Positions 1 to 10,234 of a stretch of DNA of 41,177 nucleotides are shown piece after piece (the first letter of the stretch is position 1; every line of letters begins with the position of its first letter). The translations under genes were made by a program, and so were the position numbers. Under the pieces are notes generated by a model. That model saw nothing but the letters and a program-made list of their open reading frames with translations. It did not search any database and had not been told where the DNA came from. This stretch comes from Paludibacteraceae bacterium (lineage in GTDB: Bacteria; Bacteroidota; Bacteroidia; Bacteroidales; Paludibacteraceae): positions 1 through 41,177 of the forward strand of contig JAGBVI010000128.1 in the NCBI GenBank assembly GCA_017630395.1, read 5' to 3'.

Positions 1-10
1 GCAAGTGTCA

Positions 11-132
11 GCCTGCAAAATGGCCTATTGAGCATTTTCAAAAGTAAATTTTGCATTTCAAAGATTTGAAATGGCCACATCACCTGTGTTTATCGGGGAT
101 ATGGCCATGTCGTAGCCTGCAAATTGACCTAT
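11..132. repeat. Imperfect direct repeat pair upstream of the giant gene
   Basis: An 18-base unit at 11-28 (gcctgcaaaatggcctat) recurs at 115-132 (gcctgcaaattgacctat) with two mismatches. The shorter string aaatggcc also occurs at 18-25 and 69-76. All three frames between 1 and 134 contain stops, so this is non-coding or decayed DNA. It could be the edge of a mobile or recombining element, but no transposase, terminal repeat or target duplication can be seen because the window starts here. Confidence 0.5.
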
Positions 133-139
133 AGGTCAA
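124..139. other. Perfect 16-bp palindrome
   Basis: The sequence ttgacctataggtcaa is its own reverse complement. It overlaps the second direct-repeat unit and contains the in-frame TAG (132-134) that closes the reading frame of the giant gene on its 5' side. It could be an operator, a recombination site or chance. Nothing in the window identifies a protein that binds it. Confidence 0.5.
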
Positions 140-191
140 AAATCCTCGCAAAATTATTGAAATCACAGGTAATGATGTCTCTTCGCCTAAA

Positions 192-3100
192 TTGTGTATT
201 CCAAAGTCTTTGATACAGGAAGACATAGTTTACTGTTTTAGACAATACGCGGTCATGAATAATTTTGGTGGAATTAAAGTCTATTCTACCGCTGCAAATA
301 AGACGGTGAATGTGACTCGCTATTCTTCATTGAAAAAGGAACTCTTCTCATCTCCCGACTTTAGTCCTACATGTTCGGGAATGATTTATGATGATTTGTT
401 AAAGTTGGAGTTCCATCCGGAAAGTGGTGCGGTCTATAGTTCTTTAAAAAATGATAACCCTAACCATTTTCTTTATACTGTGAAGTCAAATATTGCAAGT
501 CTGAATGGTGATTTTGTGACTTCGGAACTATCCCTTCCGTTCTATGAAGAGTTGTTGGATGCTAAATCCATTTCTATAGAGGTGAAAGATGGTTGCAATA
601 ATTCCGTAACGATTGATAAGTCGATTATAGTTAATCCTTTACCTTCGTTTTCTAAGCAAGATATATCTGTTATGGGGGCAACAATCACTAATGCTACATC
701 TGGTTTGAGTGAGGAATTAAAGGTCTCTTCGCAGGGGAATTTTACACTCTTTATTGAGGACAACGAACCTAATATGAGGTTTTATATCTATTACCTTACA
801 GACCAGAAAGATGCAGAGGGAGCTTATATTTGGGATAACGGGAAACCTATTGGTGCGAATGGGCATTTAATTTCCTCTTCTATCAAGGACAGAAAGTGGT
901 TTAAAGAGAACAACTCCAGAGGAATAAAAATAGTAAAAGTGGATAATAAAAATACTACTAATTGTGAAAGTAGTCCTATTTATTTATCTATTTCGTATAA
1001 AGGAAGTCTGTATAACAATATTATTTCATTTAGTCAGAATGTCCCTAATGACGCAGATTCTATTCAATATTTATGTAGTACCGATGCTTCACCTTATATT
1101 GTTGGTTCTGAGGTTCTTGGTGGATATGGAGCAGAGGGAACATATAGTTACCAATGGCAATATTCAAATGATAATCAAACATGGATGAATATGCAAACGG
1201 TTGATGGTAAATTTGTAGTTTCTGAAAGTCTGAAAGAGGGTGCATGGAACAAACCTATGCATACCTCCTATTTTATTCGAAGAAAGTGCTATTCTCATAT
1301 TGATATTAACGACACTGAAAGTTATATTTCAGGAGTGAGTAATGTTTTGAAAATTGCTCCTCGCTCTATTCCTAATTTCGAGGTTAGAGTTAATTCGGAA
1401 CAGAAAGAGAGTCTGAATGTTTGTTATGGTAGTAATCTCGAATTATCGGTCTCATTTGAAAATGACTCTATTTTAAAGGTGCAAGGTATTCTTGATTTAC
1501 ATCCTAATTATATTTATATCAATAGCGCAAGTGATACAATAGAATTTTCTCAACTTGATTTGTCAAATTTTATGGTGACAGATACCATTTTGGTTAAGTC
1601 TTATTTAGATTATTGCGGAGAAAAGATATACTCGTCCAATTCGATTTTAGTGAGGCCGTACGATGATTTATTGAAAGACCTTTCTGTGGTCTATGGCGAT
1701 TGTATGGTGAGAGGTGAGCGAGCTTCTATTCATATCAATTCGCCTAAGTATAAAGAGAGCAATTATGGTTATGTCTTCATAGGTGACAATCAAAATCAAA
1801 TAGATACTGTGCTTGGTGTTAGTTGCAACAATATTTTGCTCCCGGAAAAGGGGTCAAAGTCATATTCGATTTTTGTAAAATCTGATGTGGGTTGTATGCA
1901 GGAAAAAGAATTTAGAATTGAAAATTCGGAGATGGATAATCCGTTATTGCACAGCAAATTAACTATTGAAATGCAGAATAGTGCAGGAAGTAGAGTTGTG
2001 GACGATACTTTCTTTGTGTGTGCGGCTTCTCCTCTAACGATTATAGATGAAATTCCTCAAGAAGAGAATCCTTCTATTTCGTATGTTTGGAATATCAATA
2101 ATGGTGCTAATATCAACAAAAACTTCTCTTCGTTGGTGAGTTCCGGTAACTATTTCAATATGCCAGAGCAATTGTATAGGGTGGTAAGAACCTCTTCGGA
2201 TATCAATAATTGTAGAAGAGTATTGGATACAGTTTTCATCAAGACTTTGGGTGAAGTTGAGCAAGTTGAGTTGTCTCTTTCTAAAGCAGCTGTCTGTTAT
2301 GGCGAAGAGGTGGATTTTGTAGTTAAAGCTCATGGTGGAAGTGGTGATTATCGTTATAAATGGAGTATTGGAGGAACGCAAATTTCTAACGAAGATTCTT
2401 TGAGTAACAGGTTGCACCTTGAGGCTCTTTCCGATGCCGGAACGCAAGAAGTAAAGGTGACAGTTTCTGATAATATTTGTCTTCATTCGATGGCATATAA
2501 TGTAACGGAAACAGCTTATATAGAGGTAGAAAAAGATCTGACTTTTAGCATTACTTCCGAACCTGCGTTTGTGGATGAAGGGGATATTTCCGGAGGGAAA
2601 TTAAAAGATGTTTTATTGATGATTCATCCGGGGCCAAGTGGTGATGAATTAAAGTTAGGTGATTCATTATTGGTTGATGGTGTTCCTACTATTTTTGATG
2701 GGACATTGAATATTCAAGTGGGAAGTGCAGATTTTGTCAACCATCTTGCTACAGTTCCGATCACTCGTTTTAGTACTAGTAAACGTTGTTCTTCGAGTAG
2801 CGCAATAGCCATACCTCTTAGTGATGGGTTCGATGGGATGCCGATTGTTGAATCTGATTTGTCGGGTCTCTTACCTACTACGGTTTGTGCCGGAGAGGAA
2901 GTATCCTTAGCTCTATCTTCACTGCCTCATTACAACAATCAACCTTTGAATATGGAGCATGTTTCGTATGTTTGGTACAGAGGTAATGCTCAAAATCAGT
3001 GGGCTAATGTTGGAGATGGTGAGACGATTACTGTTAGCGCAAATCCGGGGATTACAGACCGTTATTATGCAAAATTGACTTACGAAGTAGAGGGTAGGAA

Positions 3101-6100
3101 AGTTTCGGTTAGCAGCAATATTTTTGAGGTAACTGGAAAAGATCGAGTAAAAGTAGGAACAATCTATTTTGCTGATGGTGGTGAGAAGACGATTCTTTAT
3201 GTCTGCAAAGGGGCAGAAGGAGAGTTAACAATGAAAGTTGATGGGGTTGCAACAGACAATGTAGCAACGTATCAATGGTATCAAATGGTGGCAGGAGGCA
3301 ATGATTGGGAGAAAGTAACGGTTGAAGGAACTACCGTTGGTACGAAATCGGCCGAGTGTACAATAGATCTGGATAACTATAGTTCAAGTACTATGTTTAG
3401 GTTAGGTATCACAGATAAATGTAGTGGGGAAGAGTTTTTTTCTGAAAATAACATTTGGCTTAAATACAATGAGGGCGTTCGCTTAAATCCGGAAGAGATT
3501 ATGGTTTCTAATGGAGTGATATATGATAATGCAAGTGGATTGGCTTCCATTCGATTGACGGTCAGAAACGACTATAATAGCACCTATTATTGGACAAAAG
3601 ATTCTGAGTTGCGTGAAGATTGGCTGGAAGGGAATCCGGTGGTCATCAACGGACCTTTTGTTGGAGAAAATTCTGTTTATGTTTACAAACAAACGAATGG
3701 GAAGGGAAATTGTTTGTCAGATACGATTGAATTATCTTTTAATGCATTTGCCAAATTGACAGCAGATCCTCTCTTCCTTAATAACTCTTCTCCGATCTGT
3801 AAGGCTGATGATAACTCATTCACTTTCAGTTTAAATTCGATTGTAGGAGGAGATGGACATTATGAGGTTGAATGGTATTATAAATCCGATAATATGGGTG
3901 GTTTTGTTTTGTTGGATACGTTGAGTATTGATACAGCTTTGTTCCATTACGAAGGCAGCACAATTAGTTATGGGATTTTAGGAGCTACGGCACAACTACG
4001 TCTTTCACATCTTACATCGTCAACAGAATTTTATGCCTTGGTGAAATCTGTTGGAGAGTATAGGGGGGCTCCTTATTTAACCAATACACTTCGCAAAGAG
4101 GTGTTTGCGCCTCTGCGTGATGGTGGAATTGATGTTTGGGGAGAATTGGAGTTGTGTTATGGAGAAGAATTAGGAGTGGTTATTGGTAAACCTGCTTCCG
4201 GAGGTAGTGGAGAATATAGCTATCAGTGGCAAGTTAATTCGCTTAATTCAAATGGAGAATTGGAGGGTTGGAAGGATATTACTATGGCTGAATCTCAAAA
4301 CTTCAACAAGAGGTATCCGATGTTTTCCGGTGGAAAGATTCGAAGACGCATTTCCGACAGAAATTGTAAAACAGAATTATTATCTAAACAAGAGTTGATG
4401 GTTAGGGTGAATGAAGAGGTGAAAATTTCTTCAAGTGATTTAGGATATACCCCTTATATAGCTAATGGTGCTAGTGCAAATATGTGGGGTAAATCTCAGA
4501 ATTACAGTTATATATGGTATGATGCAAATAATATTCCTTGTGACACAACAGAGTGGACAGAAAATTTTGTCACACCTTCCATTATGAATTCTCCAACGGT
4601 CTATTATGTGGCGTCGCTGGCAAAGAATGGATGTATTTCATCTAATAGGGATACAATTTTAATATCTACTTATATGGTTGATGGTGGGCATTTGACTTTT
4701 GATAATTTTGATAATTCGGATTCAAATTATTGGATTTGCAGTGGACAATCTGCCGGAAAAATCTCTTCTGATGGAATAGAAGACTCCTTGAGTGGGCACA
4801 CCTATGAGTGGTATTATAGGGTAAACGATTCTAATGAAAGCAATAAAAGTTTGGGGGTTTATACTTTTGATATCGACTTGGATAAGTGTAAATTGGAACA
4901 AACTCTTTTTACCAACAGTTCGTTGGGTGGAACATTAGAAAAAAAGGTCTCTTTCTATCGAATCACTCGTTTTAATGTTAATAATAACGGAGTGATGGAA
5001 TCTCGTGCAGTTAGTTCTGATACTTTGTCATTGTATGTTGTTCCAACTCTCTCTTTGGTGGAATCAAAAATGTGGGAAGGTGAAAGTCTGGCAGGTGAGT
5101 TATTGATGGAAGATGGGAATAATTTCTGTTTTGGTGAATCTGCAAAGGTCAAAGTTCATATTTCAGATTCTTTGTATAAATTTTGGGAATCAGGCTATTA
5201 TGGGCCAAAACAGTATGATAGATATTCTGCGCATTTTTCTACTTGGGTAGAATATTTGCCAAGTAATAAAATTTCTCAAGGCGGGTGGATTGTTGATGAG
5301 AAAAGTCGGTTGGAAAATGATGCAATTGGTGCTTGGATGATGCAAGATTTATCATCAAATTATTATGTCCAATTTGCGTTTTCAGATGGTTGTTCTACCA
5401 CCTATTCGGATTATGTTCGTGTTGCCTTGTCAAACAGGGTGGCTGATTCTTCTGAAATTAGTTGCTTTGCCGTAACTCCTGAAGGGGAAAAGATAACGCA
5501 GGGATTTGAGTATGGAGATAGTCTTGTTGTCAGGTATGGAGATCTGTTATATGATTGTTATTGGTTTGGGAATTCATCTTTGACAGATACTTTGTCTAAA
5601 GGGGGATATTCATACGGAACAATCATATCAGACAAGACTCCGACAGAAATCTTCTTAACACGTTATGATTCGGAGAAGAGTTGCATGTCTCAGAGCATAG
5701 CGATTAACCTTCCTCTTTACTCTAAAAGTGAGGGTGGGAAATTGGCCTACGTTGGAGAGACATTGTTGTGTAGAGCAGACAGTTTTAAGGGAATAGTAAA
5801 TGTTAAAGAGGCTTCCGGAATGATGATTTCACCAAGTTTTGGTCAGGAAAGGAGCTTCGTTTATCAATGGCAAGTGGCAACAGATGCTCTTGGGAAACAA
5901 TGGAAAGATATACCAATGGCAACTGATTTAGACCTCTCTTCCGAAAAGATAAATTCACTGGCCTCCCATGATGTTAGCAGTTACATGTTCAGACGAAAGG
6001 CAACTAATGAATGCGGAAGAGTCTCTTTTTCAGATACAATTACTCTTCGTTTCTATGATGATTTCTTGCCGGGAACAATCTCTTATCCTTCTCCTAAAGA

Positions 6101-9100
6101 TGCATTTTGTACCACAGATTCTTTCCCTACGTTATCTTCAACAACACCGGTTGGAGGTATTTGTGGCATGGATGGAATTGGTTATCAATATAAGTGGCAG
6201 TACTCCTTAGATGGAATAGAATTTGTTGATTTACAGAATTATACACGTTATGGAACTGAGATAGACTTGAATTTGTTGCTTCGTTCACAATCCATTCTAA
6301 TGTTGGATTTTAGTAAGGTCAATAATCTATTCTTTAGAGCAATGTACAGAGATGGAAATAATGGTTGTGGTGAGGTAATTAGTAATGTGCTAAAAATAAA
6401 GATTTGGGAAGAACCGAAGGCTCCAAGTATATATCAGGACAACGAGAGTTGTGATACAAACGAGGTTTTAGTGCGTGTTCATAATACGGGAGATTATACT
6501 CACTCATGGTATATGCTCGACCAAGATGGGAATATGAAATGGGCTTCTGTTGTTGCAGATTCTATGGAGATTAAGCGCATAACAGATGTGGCAGAGGTAA
6601 CATCATACGGCGTTCGTGCTGAATCAAATATATCGGGTTGCCCTTCTCCGATTACCTATTTTGATGTGGACTCATTGCCAAAATTAGCTCAAGAAACTAT
6701 TTTGCAACCAGAACAGCCTTTGTGTTTCAACTCTTATTTAAGGGTAGATGGAGGTGATGTCCATGGAGGAAATGGCGAAAAGAATTTCGAGTGGCAATAT
6801 TCATACAACAATGTAGATTTTGAAAGTTTCAGTTTAGATGAACATTTAGAAGTCCTTAACGTAAAATCGGATGTCTATTATAGACGGATTGTTAATGACA
6901 TTTGTGCAAGTGACACATCCAATGTGATTAAGGTCGAGGTGAAAAAAGAACTTCTCTTGGAGAATCCTAATCTCTTTGTTTTGTCTGACTATAAGTGTAA
7001 AAATAGAAATTTCAATATCTCGATAGAACCATCAGATTTTGACTCAATTTTTTCCCTATATCAGGCTGCCGGTTTTCAGTCGGTTGTTATCGAAATTTAT
7101 GATGAAGAAAAAATCTGTGGAATCTTTGGATCGTCAAAACATGCCGTTACATTGGATGGGTTTGCGGAGGATAGCAAGCAATATGATTTGCTTTTGGTGG
7201 CTCTCGATTCATTAGGAAATCGTTGTGAAAGCGAGCCTTTGAAAATTGAGGCACATACTGCACTCTCTCTGAATGATTCCCGTAATTCAATCTCTTGCGA
7301 TGAACCCTCTCCATGTAGTCAAACAATTGTTCATGTTGATGGAGAATTCCCTTCTGTTTCTGAAGATGTAGAGCATATCTATTTTTCATGGTATCGTTCA
7401 AGTGATAACAATTCATGGACTCAAATCTTATTGCAAAATGAGAAAGATATTTATATAGCCATCGAGGATACTCTTTATCTTAAAAGAAGTGTTTCAAATG
7501 GATGTGATACGTTGTGGAGTAATGTCTTGTCATTTGTAGCTCAACCATTGGTAGAAGTAGATTATGTAACAGAATTATCAATGGAAATTGTCACACAACT
7601 AACTGATGAGCAGGATTCCGTTGTTCTATATACGCGTAGTAAAGAGATTGAGACAGAGTATGAGTTTGTTGGAGATGGAGAATTACCTTTGTTATTGTAC
7701 GGATCTCAAAAATTACCTTATTCGGCAAGTTTGTACAAAGATTCTTTATTGAAAATTCAAAAAAGAGGAGACTGTTACTCAAATTATAGAATCGTTCCGC
7801 TGAGAGGAGGAAGAATTCACAGCGACAAAGCAATTAAAGTTTGCAAAGGCGAGGAGATGCCAAGTTTTGTTGTTACGGATGTAGAAGGCGGAGTAGGAGA
7901 GTACACCTATCAATGGCAATACCGAAATGAGTACTTTTCTCGACCGGAATATGTAAACATTGAGGGGGCAACTGCTAAGGAGTATAAGCCTCAAGTTATA
8001 GATGTAAAAACGTGGTATAGACGCATTACACGTTCCGGTGAATATATTCTTTATAGTAATGAAGTGGAGGTCTCTTTACAAGAAGAGCCACAGGTAGGAA
8101 CAATTGTTCTACTTCAAGATTCCTCCTATTTCCAAGAAAAAGGATTGGAATTTTCTGAGTGCTATGCTCAAAAAACACCTGATTTATCTATCACTTTGAG
8201 TTCAAATATTGTTAATGCAACAAAAGCCTATTGGCAGTATAGTGAAGATAATGTTAGTTGGGAGACGCTTTCATTCCCAATTAAAATTGAAGTTGATACC
8301 GTGTTGACTATTTCTGTTAAAGATAGTTTTCAAGTGAGATACTATAGATTAGTTGTTGAAAATCAATGTAGTATAGAATATTCAGAAGGATTCAAACTAA
8401 TTACGTTAAATGATGTTCCTCCTATTCTTGAAAAACATATTCAACTCGTTCAAAAAGCGCTATGTCTTGGAGACGAATGTCAAATAAGAATTGGGGATTA
8501 CTTAAATTATTCAGATCAGCCTACATGTTCAGGTGATTATGCCTATCGAGTTGAAGGGTATGATGAAATCTATCTTCACTTAAAAAAATACACAGAAGGA
8601 GAGTTAATCAGGCCAAAGGGAGATTTTGTTTTGACCTTAAAAAATGTCACACAACCTATAGAGTTGACAATCGAAAGAGTATCTGAAAAAACGGGAATTA
8701 CATCAGCAATTACATATTCATTAGATTTTGAATTATTCGAAGCCGATTTTGAATTCTCTGTATTGACGCAAAATAATGAGATTCGTTATAATGCATCGGC
8801 AGATAATGTAGAGATTGAACAAGGAGCTTTGGTTCAGTTCTTTAATACAACAGAACAGAAACTACAATCCATTGGGTGGCTTTTAATTGACTCAAAAGAT
8901 TACGAAGAGGAGAGTGACATAGACTTAAGTGCAAAGGGACTCTATTCGTATAAAGATTCTCCTCTTTCCTATTTTTATAATGGAGGAAGATATACTGTGA
9001 CAATGTATGCAATTTCTGAATTTGGCTGTAAAGATACTGTTCGCTCTTCAGCACTTTACATTCCATGGGAGAGTGTACGAAGTGGTGAAAATGGAGCAGG

Positions 9101-9371
9101 ATTTTTTGAAAATGAAGTGGAAGTAGAGGAGTGGATAGAGCAGCATCAGATTTCAGAACCGGTAGTTTATCCCTCACTTTTTGACTCTTGGATAAAAGTT
9201 CATTATCCAGAGAAACGATTCCGTTACACTTTATACGATGAGGTAGGACGAAAACTTATTGAGGGAGAAGGAGAATCCTCTTTGGAGCTTCATTTAGAAT
9301 ATTTGTGCAGTGGAAATTACGTGTTAGAAGTAGGTGAATATTGGTTTAAATTGGTGAAGGTTTATAATTAG
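192..9371 (+). CDS. Giant Ig/PKD-like repeat surface protein with T9SS sorting domain, 5' end abnormal
   Basis: About 3,059 residues. A motif of the form hydrophobic-Cys-x-Gly-Glu-Glu recurs at least 13 times (near residues 409, 699, 897, 1003, 1201, 1320, 1514, 1644, 1858, 1970, 2176, 2549, 2756). Many copies are followed by GGxGxYxYQWQ-type strands (near 315, 715, 1340, 1890, 2000, 2200, 2570), as in SprB/PKD-like Ig domains of Bacteroidetes surface proteins. The last ~70 residues (YPSLFDSWIKV, YDEVGRKL, SGNYVLEV, FKLVKVYN) match a type-A T9SS sorting domain, so the protein is probably exported through the T9SS and anchored or released at the surface. The start is doubtful: 192 is a TTG, the first in-frame ATG is at 255, the frame is open only back to 135, and there is no signal peptide, which a T9SS cargo needs. 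The gene is therefore probably truncated or rearranged at its 5' end. Adhesin is a plausible role; function is not shown. Confidence 0.85.
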   Translation: MCIPKSLIQEDIVYCFRQYAVMNNFGGIKVYSTAANKTVNVTRYSSLKKELFSSPDFSPTCSGMIYDDLLKLEFHPESGAVYSSLKNDNPNHFLYTVKSNIASLNGDFVTSELSLPFYEELLDAKSISIEVKDGCNNSVTIDKSIIVNPLPSFSKQDISVMGATITNATSGLSEELKVSSQGNFTLFIEDNEPNMRFYIYYLTDQKDAEGAYIWDNGKPIGANGHLISSSIKDRKWFKENNSRGIKIVKVDNKNTTNCESSPIYLSISYKGSLYNNIISFSQNVPNDADSIQYLCSTDASPYIVGSEVLGGYGAEGTYSYQWQYSNDNQTWMNMQTVDGKFVVSESLKEGAWNKPMHTSYFIRRKCYSHIDINDTESYISGVSNVLKIAPRSIPNFEVRVNSEQKESLNVCYGSNLELSVSFENDSILKVQGILDLHPNYIYINSASDTIEFSQLDLSNFMVTDTILVKSYLDYCGEKIYSSNSILVRPYDDLLKDLSVVYGDCMVRGERASIHINSPKYKESNYGYVFIGDNQNQIDTVLGVSCNNILLPEKGSKSYSIFVKSDVGCMQEKEFRIENSEMDNPLLHSKLTIEMQNSAGSRVVDDTFFVCAASPLTIIDEIPQEENPSISYVWNINNGANINKNFSSLVSSGNYFNMPEQLYRVVRTSSDINNCRRVLDTVFIKTLGEVEQVELSLSKAAVCYGEEVDFVVKAHGGSGDYRYKWSIGGTQISNEDSLSNRLHLEALSDAGTQEVKVTVSDNICLHSMAYNVTETAYIEVEKDLTFSITSEPAFVDEGDISGGKLKDVLLMIHPGPSGDELKLGDSLLVDGVPTIFDGTLNIQVGSADFVNHLATVPITRFSTSKRCSSSSAIAIPLSDGFDGMPIVESDLSGLLPTTVCAGEEVSLALSSLPHYNNQPLNMEHVSYVWYRGNAQNQWANVGDGETITVSANPGITDRYYAKLTYEVEGRKVSVSSNIFEVTGKDRVKVGTIYFADGGEKTILYVCKGAEGELTMKVDGVATDNVATYQWYQMVAGGNDWEKVTVEGTTVGTKSAECTIDLDNYSSSTMFRLGITDKCSGEEFFSENNIWLKYNEGVRLNPEEIMVSNGVIYDNASGLASIRLTVRNDYNSTYYWTKDSELREDWLEGNPVVINGPFVGENSVYVYKQTNGKGNCLSDTIELSFNAFAKLTADPLFLNNSSPICKADDNSFTFSLNSIVGGDGHYEVEWYYKSDNMGGFVLLDTLSIDTALFHYEGSTISYGILGATAQLRLSHLTSSTEFYALVKSVGEYRGAPYLTNTLRKEVFAPLRDGGIDVWGELELCYGEELGVVIGKPASGGSGEYSYQWQVNSLNSNGELEGWKDITMAESQNFNKRYPMFSGGKIRRRISDRNCKTELLSKQELMVRVNEEVKISSSDLGYTPYIANGASANMWGKSQNYSYIWYDANNIPCDTTEWTENFVTPSIMNSPTVYYVASLAKNGCISSNRDTILISTYMVDGGHLTFDNFDNSDSNYWICSGQSAGKISSDGIEDSLSGHTYEWYYRVNDSNESNKSLGVYTFDIDLDKCKLEQTLFTNSSLGGTLEKKVSFYRITRFNVNNNGVMESRAVSSDTLSLYVVPTLSLVESKMWEGESLAGELLMEDGNNFCFGESAKVKVHISDSLYKFWESGYYGPKQYDRYSAHFSTWVEYLPSNKISQGGWIVDEKSRLENDAIGAWMMQDLSSNYYVQFAFSDGCSTTYSDYVRVALSNRVADSSEISCFAVTPEGEKITQGFEYGDSLVVRYGDLLYDCYWFGNSSLTDTLSKGGYSYGTIISDKTPTEIFLTRYDSEKSCMSQSIAINLPLYSKSEGGKLAYVGETLLCRADSFKGIVNVKEASGMMISPSFGQERSFVYQWQVATDALGKQWKDIPMATDLDLSSEKINSLASHDVSSYMFRRKATNECGRVSFSDTITLRFYDDFLPGTISYPSPKDAFCTTDSFPTLSSTTPVGGICGMDGIGYQYKWQYSLDGIEFVDLQNYTRYGTEIDLNLLLRSQSILMLDFSKVNNLFFRAMYRDGNNGCGEVISNVLKIKIWEEPKAPSIYQDNESCDTNEVLVRVHNTGDYTHSWYMLDQDGNMKWASVVADSMEIKRITDVAEVTSYGVRAESNISGCPSPITYFDVDSLPKLAQETILQPEQPLCFNSYLRVDGGDVHGGNGEKNFEWQYSYNNVDFESFSLDEHLEVLNVKSDVYYRRIVNDICASDTSNVIKVEVKKELLLENPNLFVLSDYKCKNRNFNISIEPSDFDSIFSLYQAAGFQSVVIEIYDEEKICGIFGSSKHAVTLDGFAEDSKQYDLLLVALDSLGNRCESEPLKIEAHTALSLNDSRNSISCDEPSPCSQTIVHVDGEFPSVSEDVEHIYFSWYRSSDNNSWTQILLQNEKDIYIAIEDTLYLKRSVSNGCDTLWSNVLSFVAQPLVEVDYVTELSMEIVTQLTDEQDSVVLYTRSKEIETEYEFVGDGELPLLLYGSQKLPYSASLYKDSLLKIQKRGDCYSNYRIVPLRGGRIHSDKAIKVCKGEEMPSFVVTDVEGGVGEYTYQWQYRNEYFSRPEYVNIEGATAKEYKPQVIDVKTWYRRITRSGEYILYSNEVEVSLQEEPQVGTIVLLQDSSYFQEKGLEFSECYAQKTPDLSITLSSNIVNATKAYWQYSEDNVSWETLSFPIKIEVDTVLTISVKDSFQVRYYRLVVENQCSIEYSEGFKLITLNDVPPILEKHIQLVQKALCLGDECQIRIGDYLNYSDQPTCSGDYAYRVEGYDEIYLHLKKYTEGELIRPKGDFVLTLKNVTQPIELTIERVSEKTGITSAITYSLDFELFEADFEFSVLTQNNEIRYNASADNVEIEQGALVQFFNTTEQKLQSIGWLLIDSKDYEEESDIDLSAKGLYSYKDSPLSYFYNGGRYTVTMYAISEFGCKDTVRSSALYIPWESVRSGENGAGFFENEVEVEEWIEQHQISEPVVYPSLFDSWIKVHYPEKRFRYTLYDEVGRKLIEGEGESSLELHLEYLCSGNYVLEVGEYWFKLVKVYN

Positions 9372-9385
9372 ACTTTGTGATTTTA

Positions 9386-9427
9386 GGTTGCTTCTGTAAG
9401 TGATTTCAAGCATTTATGGGAGCAACC
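9386..9427 (+). terminator. Hairpin after the giant gene
   Basis: Arms 9386-9399 and 9414-9427 can form a 14-bp stem (three G-U pairs) around a 14-base loop, 15 bases after the stop codon of the giant gene. No T-run follows, so it may be a weak terminator or an mRNA 3'-end stabiliser. It suggests that the tra operon downstream is transcribed separately. Confidence 0.55.
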
Positions 9428-9578
9428 ATAAAGAAGAGTTATTCATTCAGTTAAAATATTTAATCTTTTAAATATGATGTATTATTAAAGAAAATAATAA
9501 ATATATGAAAGAAATCAATAAATATAACAATACAAACAGAAAAAATAAAAACAAAAGTAAAAATAATTATGAAAAAAT

Positions 9579-9609
9579 TTTGTAAGATTGAAATTTTGTA
9601 CTACTTTTG
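9579..9609 (+). promoter_or_regulatory. Bacteroidetes-type promoter for the tra operon
   Basis: TTTG at 9579-9582 is followed after exactly 19 bases by TACTTTTG at 9602-9609, matching the Bacteroidetes primary sigma-factor consensus TTTG-N19-TAnnTTTG. It lies 72 bases before the first ATG of the operon (9682). The 310-base gap between the giant gene and that ATG (9372-9681) otherwise holds only the hairpin and very AT-rich DNA. Confidence 0.75.
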
Positions 9610-9681
9610 TAGTGATAAATAACTACATGTACATGAGAGAGTTTTTGTTTGTATTCTGATGAATATTTTGTGGTGTTGATA

Positions 9682-9924
9682 ATGGTTCAAGAGAGAACGT
9701 TTAAAATTATAAAAACAATGTTTGGATTGTCAGAAATCGCTTGGTTGGATTTCCTGTTCGTTGATGTTATTGTTTGCTTGTGTTTGGATATTATGATGTC
9801 AATCTGTGTTTGTTGCATGTCGGGCGAAAAGGATTCAATCAATAAATTAAGAAAGAAAAAATCGTTATCCGGAGTTGAGTCTAATGAAAAAGTTAGTCTT
9901 GATGAGGAAGTAGTAAATAATTAA
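9682..9924 (+). CDS. Small membrane protein leading the tra operon
   Basis: Eighty residues from ATG 9682. A TTG start at 9649 would add 11 residues, but ATG is preferred in this phylum and better placed after the promoter. A hydrophobic, Cys-containing segment (about residues 20-46) is followed by a charged, Lys-rich then acidic tail, so it is probably a single-span inner-membrane protein. It ends 10 bases before traE and should be co-transcribed with it. I do not recognise the family; it does not resemble the TraA-TraD proteins that usually precede traE in Bacteroides elements. A role in assembling or regulating the secretion channel is only inferred from position. Confidence 0.65.
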   Translation: MVQERTFKIIKTMFGLSEIAWLDFLFVDVIVCLCLDIMMSICVCCMSGEKDSINKLRKKKSLSGVESNEKVSLDEEVVNN

Positions 9925-9934
9925 TAGTTTAAAT

Positions 9935-10234
9935 ATGAAAAAAAGATTATTAAATTTAGTTTGTTTTTTGTTTGTAGTTTGTGAGGCATTTTCTCAAAAA
10001 CAAGCCTCAGAGGCGTTAAAAGCAGCCAATACTCAATTGGACAAGATGGTTTCACCGGCATTAACTTTGTTTATGTCTGTTTGTGGTTTATTTGCATTGG
10101 TAGGCGGTGCTGTTGTGGCCTATAAAATGTTTAATGGAGATAATGACTCAGCTAAAAAAATCGGAGGTTGGGTCGGCGGACTTGTTATTGCTTGCGTTGT
10201 TTCTATGGTTGTAAAAAATTTCTTTTTTGCTTAA
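9935..10234 (+). CDS. traE: TraE, DUF4134 pilin-like conjugation protein
   Basis: Ninety-nine residues: an N-terminal signal peptide (about 1-20, ending near AFSQ), a short helix, then two hydrophobic segments (about 41-64 and 75-96) separated by a Gly/Lys-rich turn. This is the DUF4134/TraE family of Bacteroidetes conjugative transposons, taken to be the VirB2-like pilin subunit. The stop codon abuts the ATG of traF, and the gene order E-F-G is that of CTnDOT-like elements. The family call is confident; pilus formation here is inferred. Confidence 0.9.
   Translation: MKKRLLNLVCFLFVVCEAFSQKQASEALKAANTQLDKMVSPALTLFMSVCGLFALVGGAVVAYKMFNGDNDSAKKIGGWVGGLVIACVVSMVVKNFFFA

Noticed and set aside
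2034-2486. 150-codon minus-strand frame
   Set aside because: Antisense shadow inside the giant Ig-repeat gene, with no ribosome site or recognisable domain.
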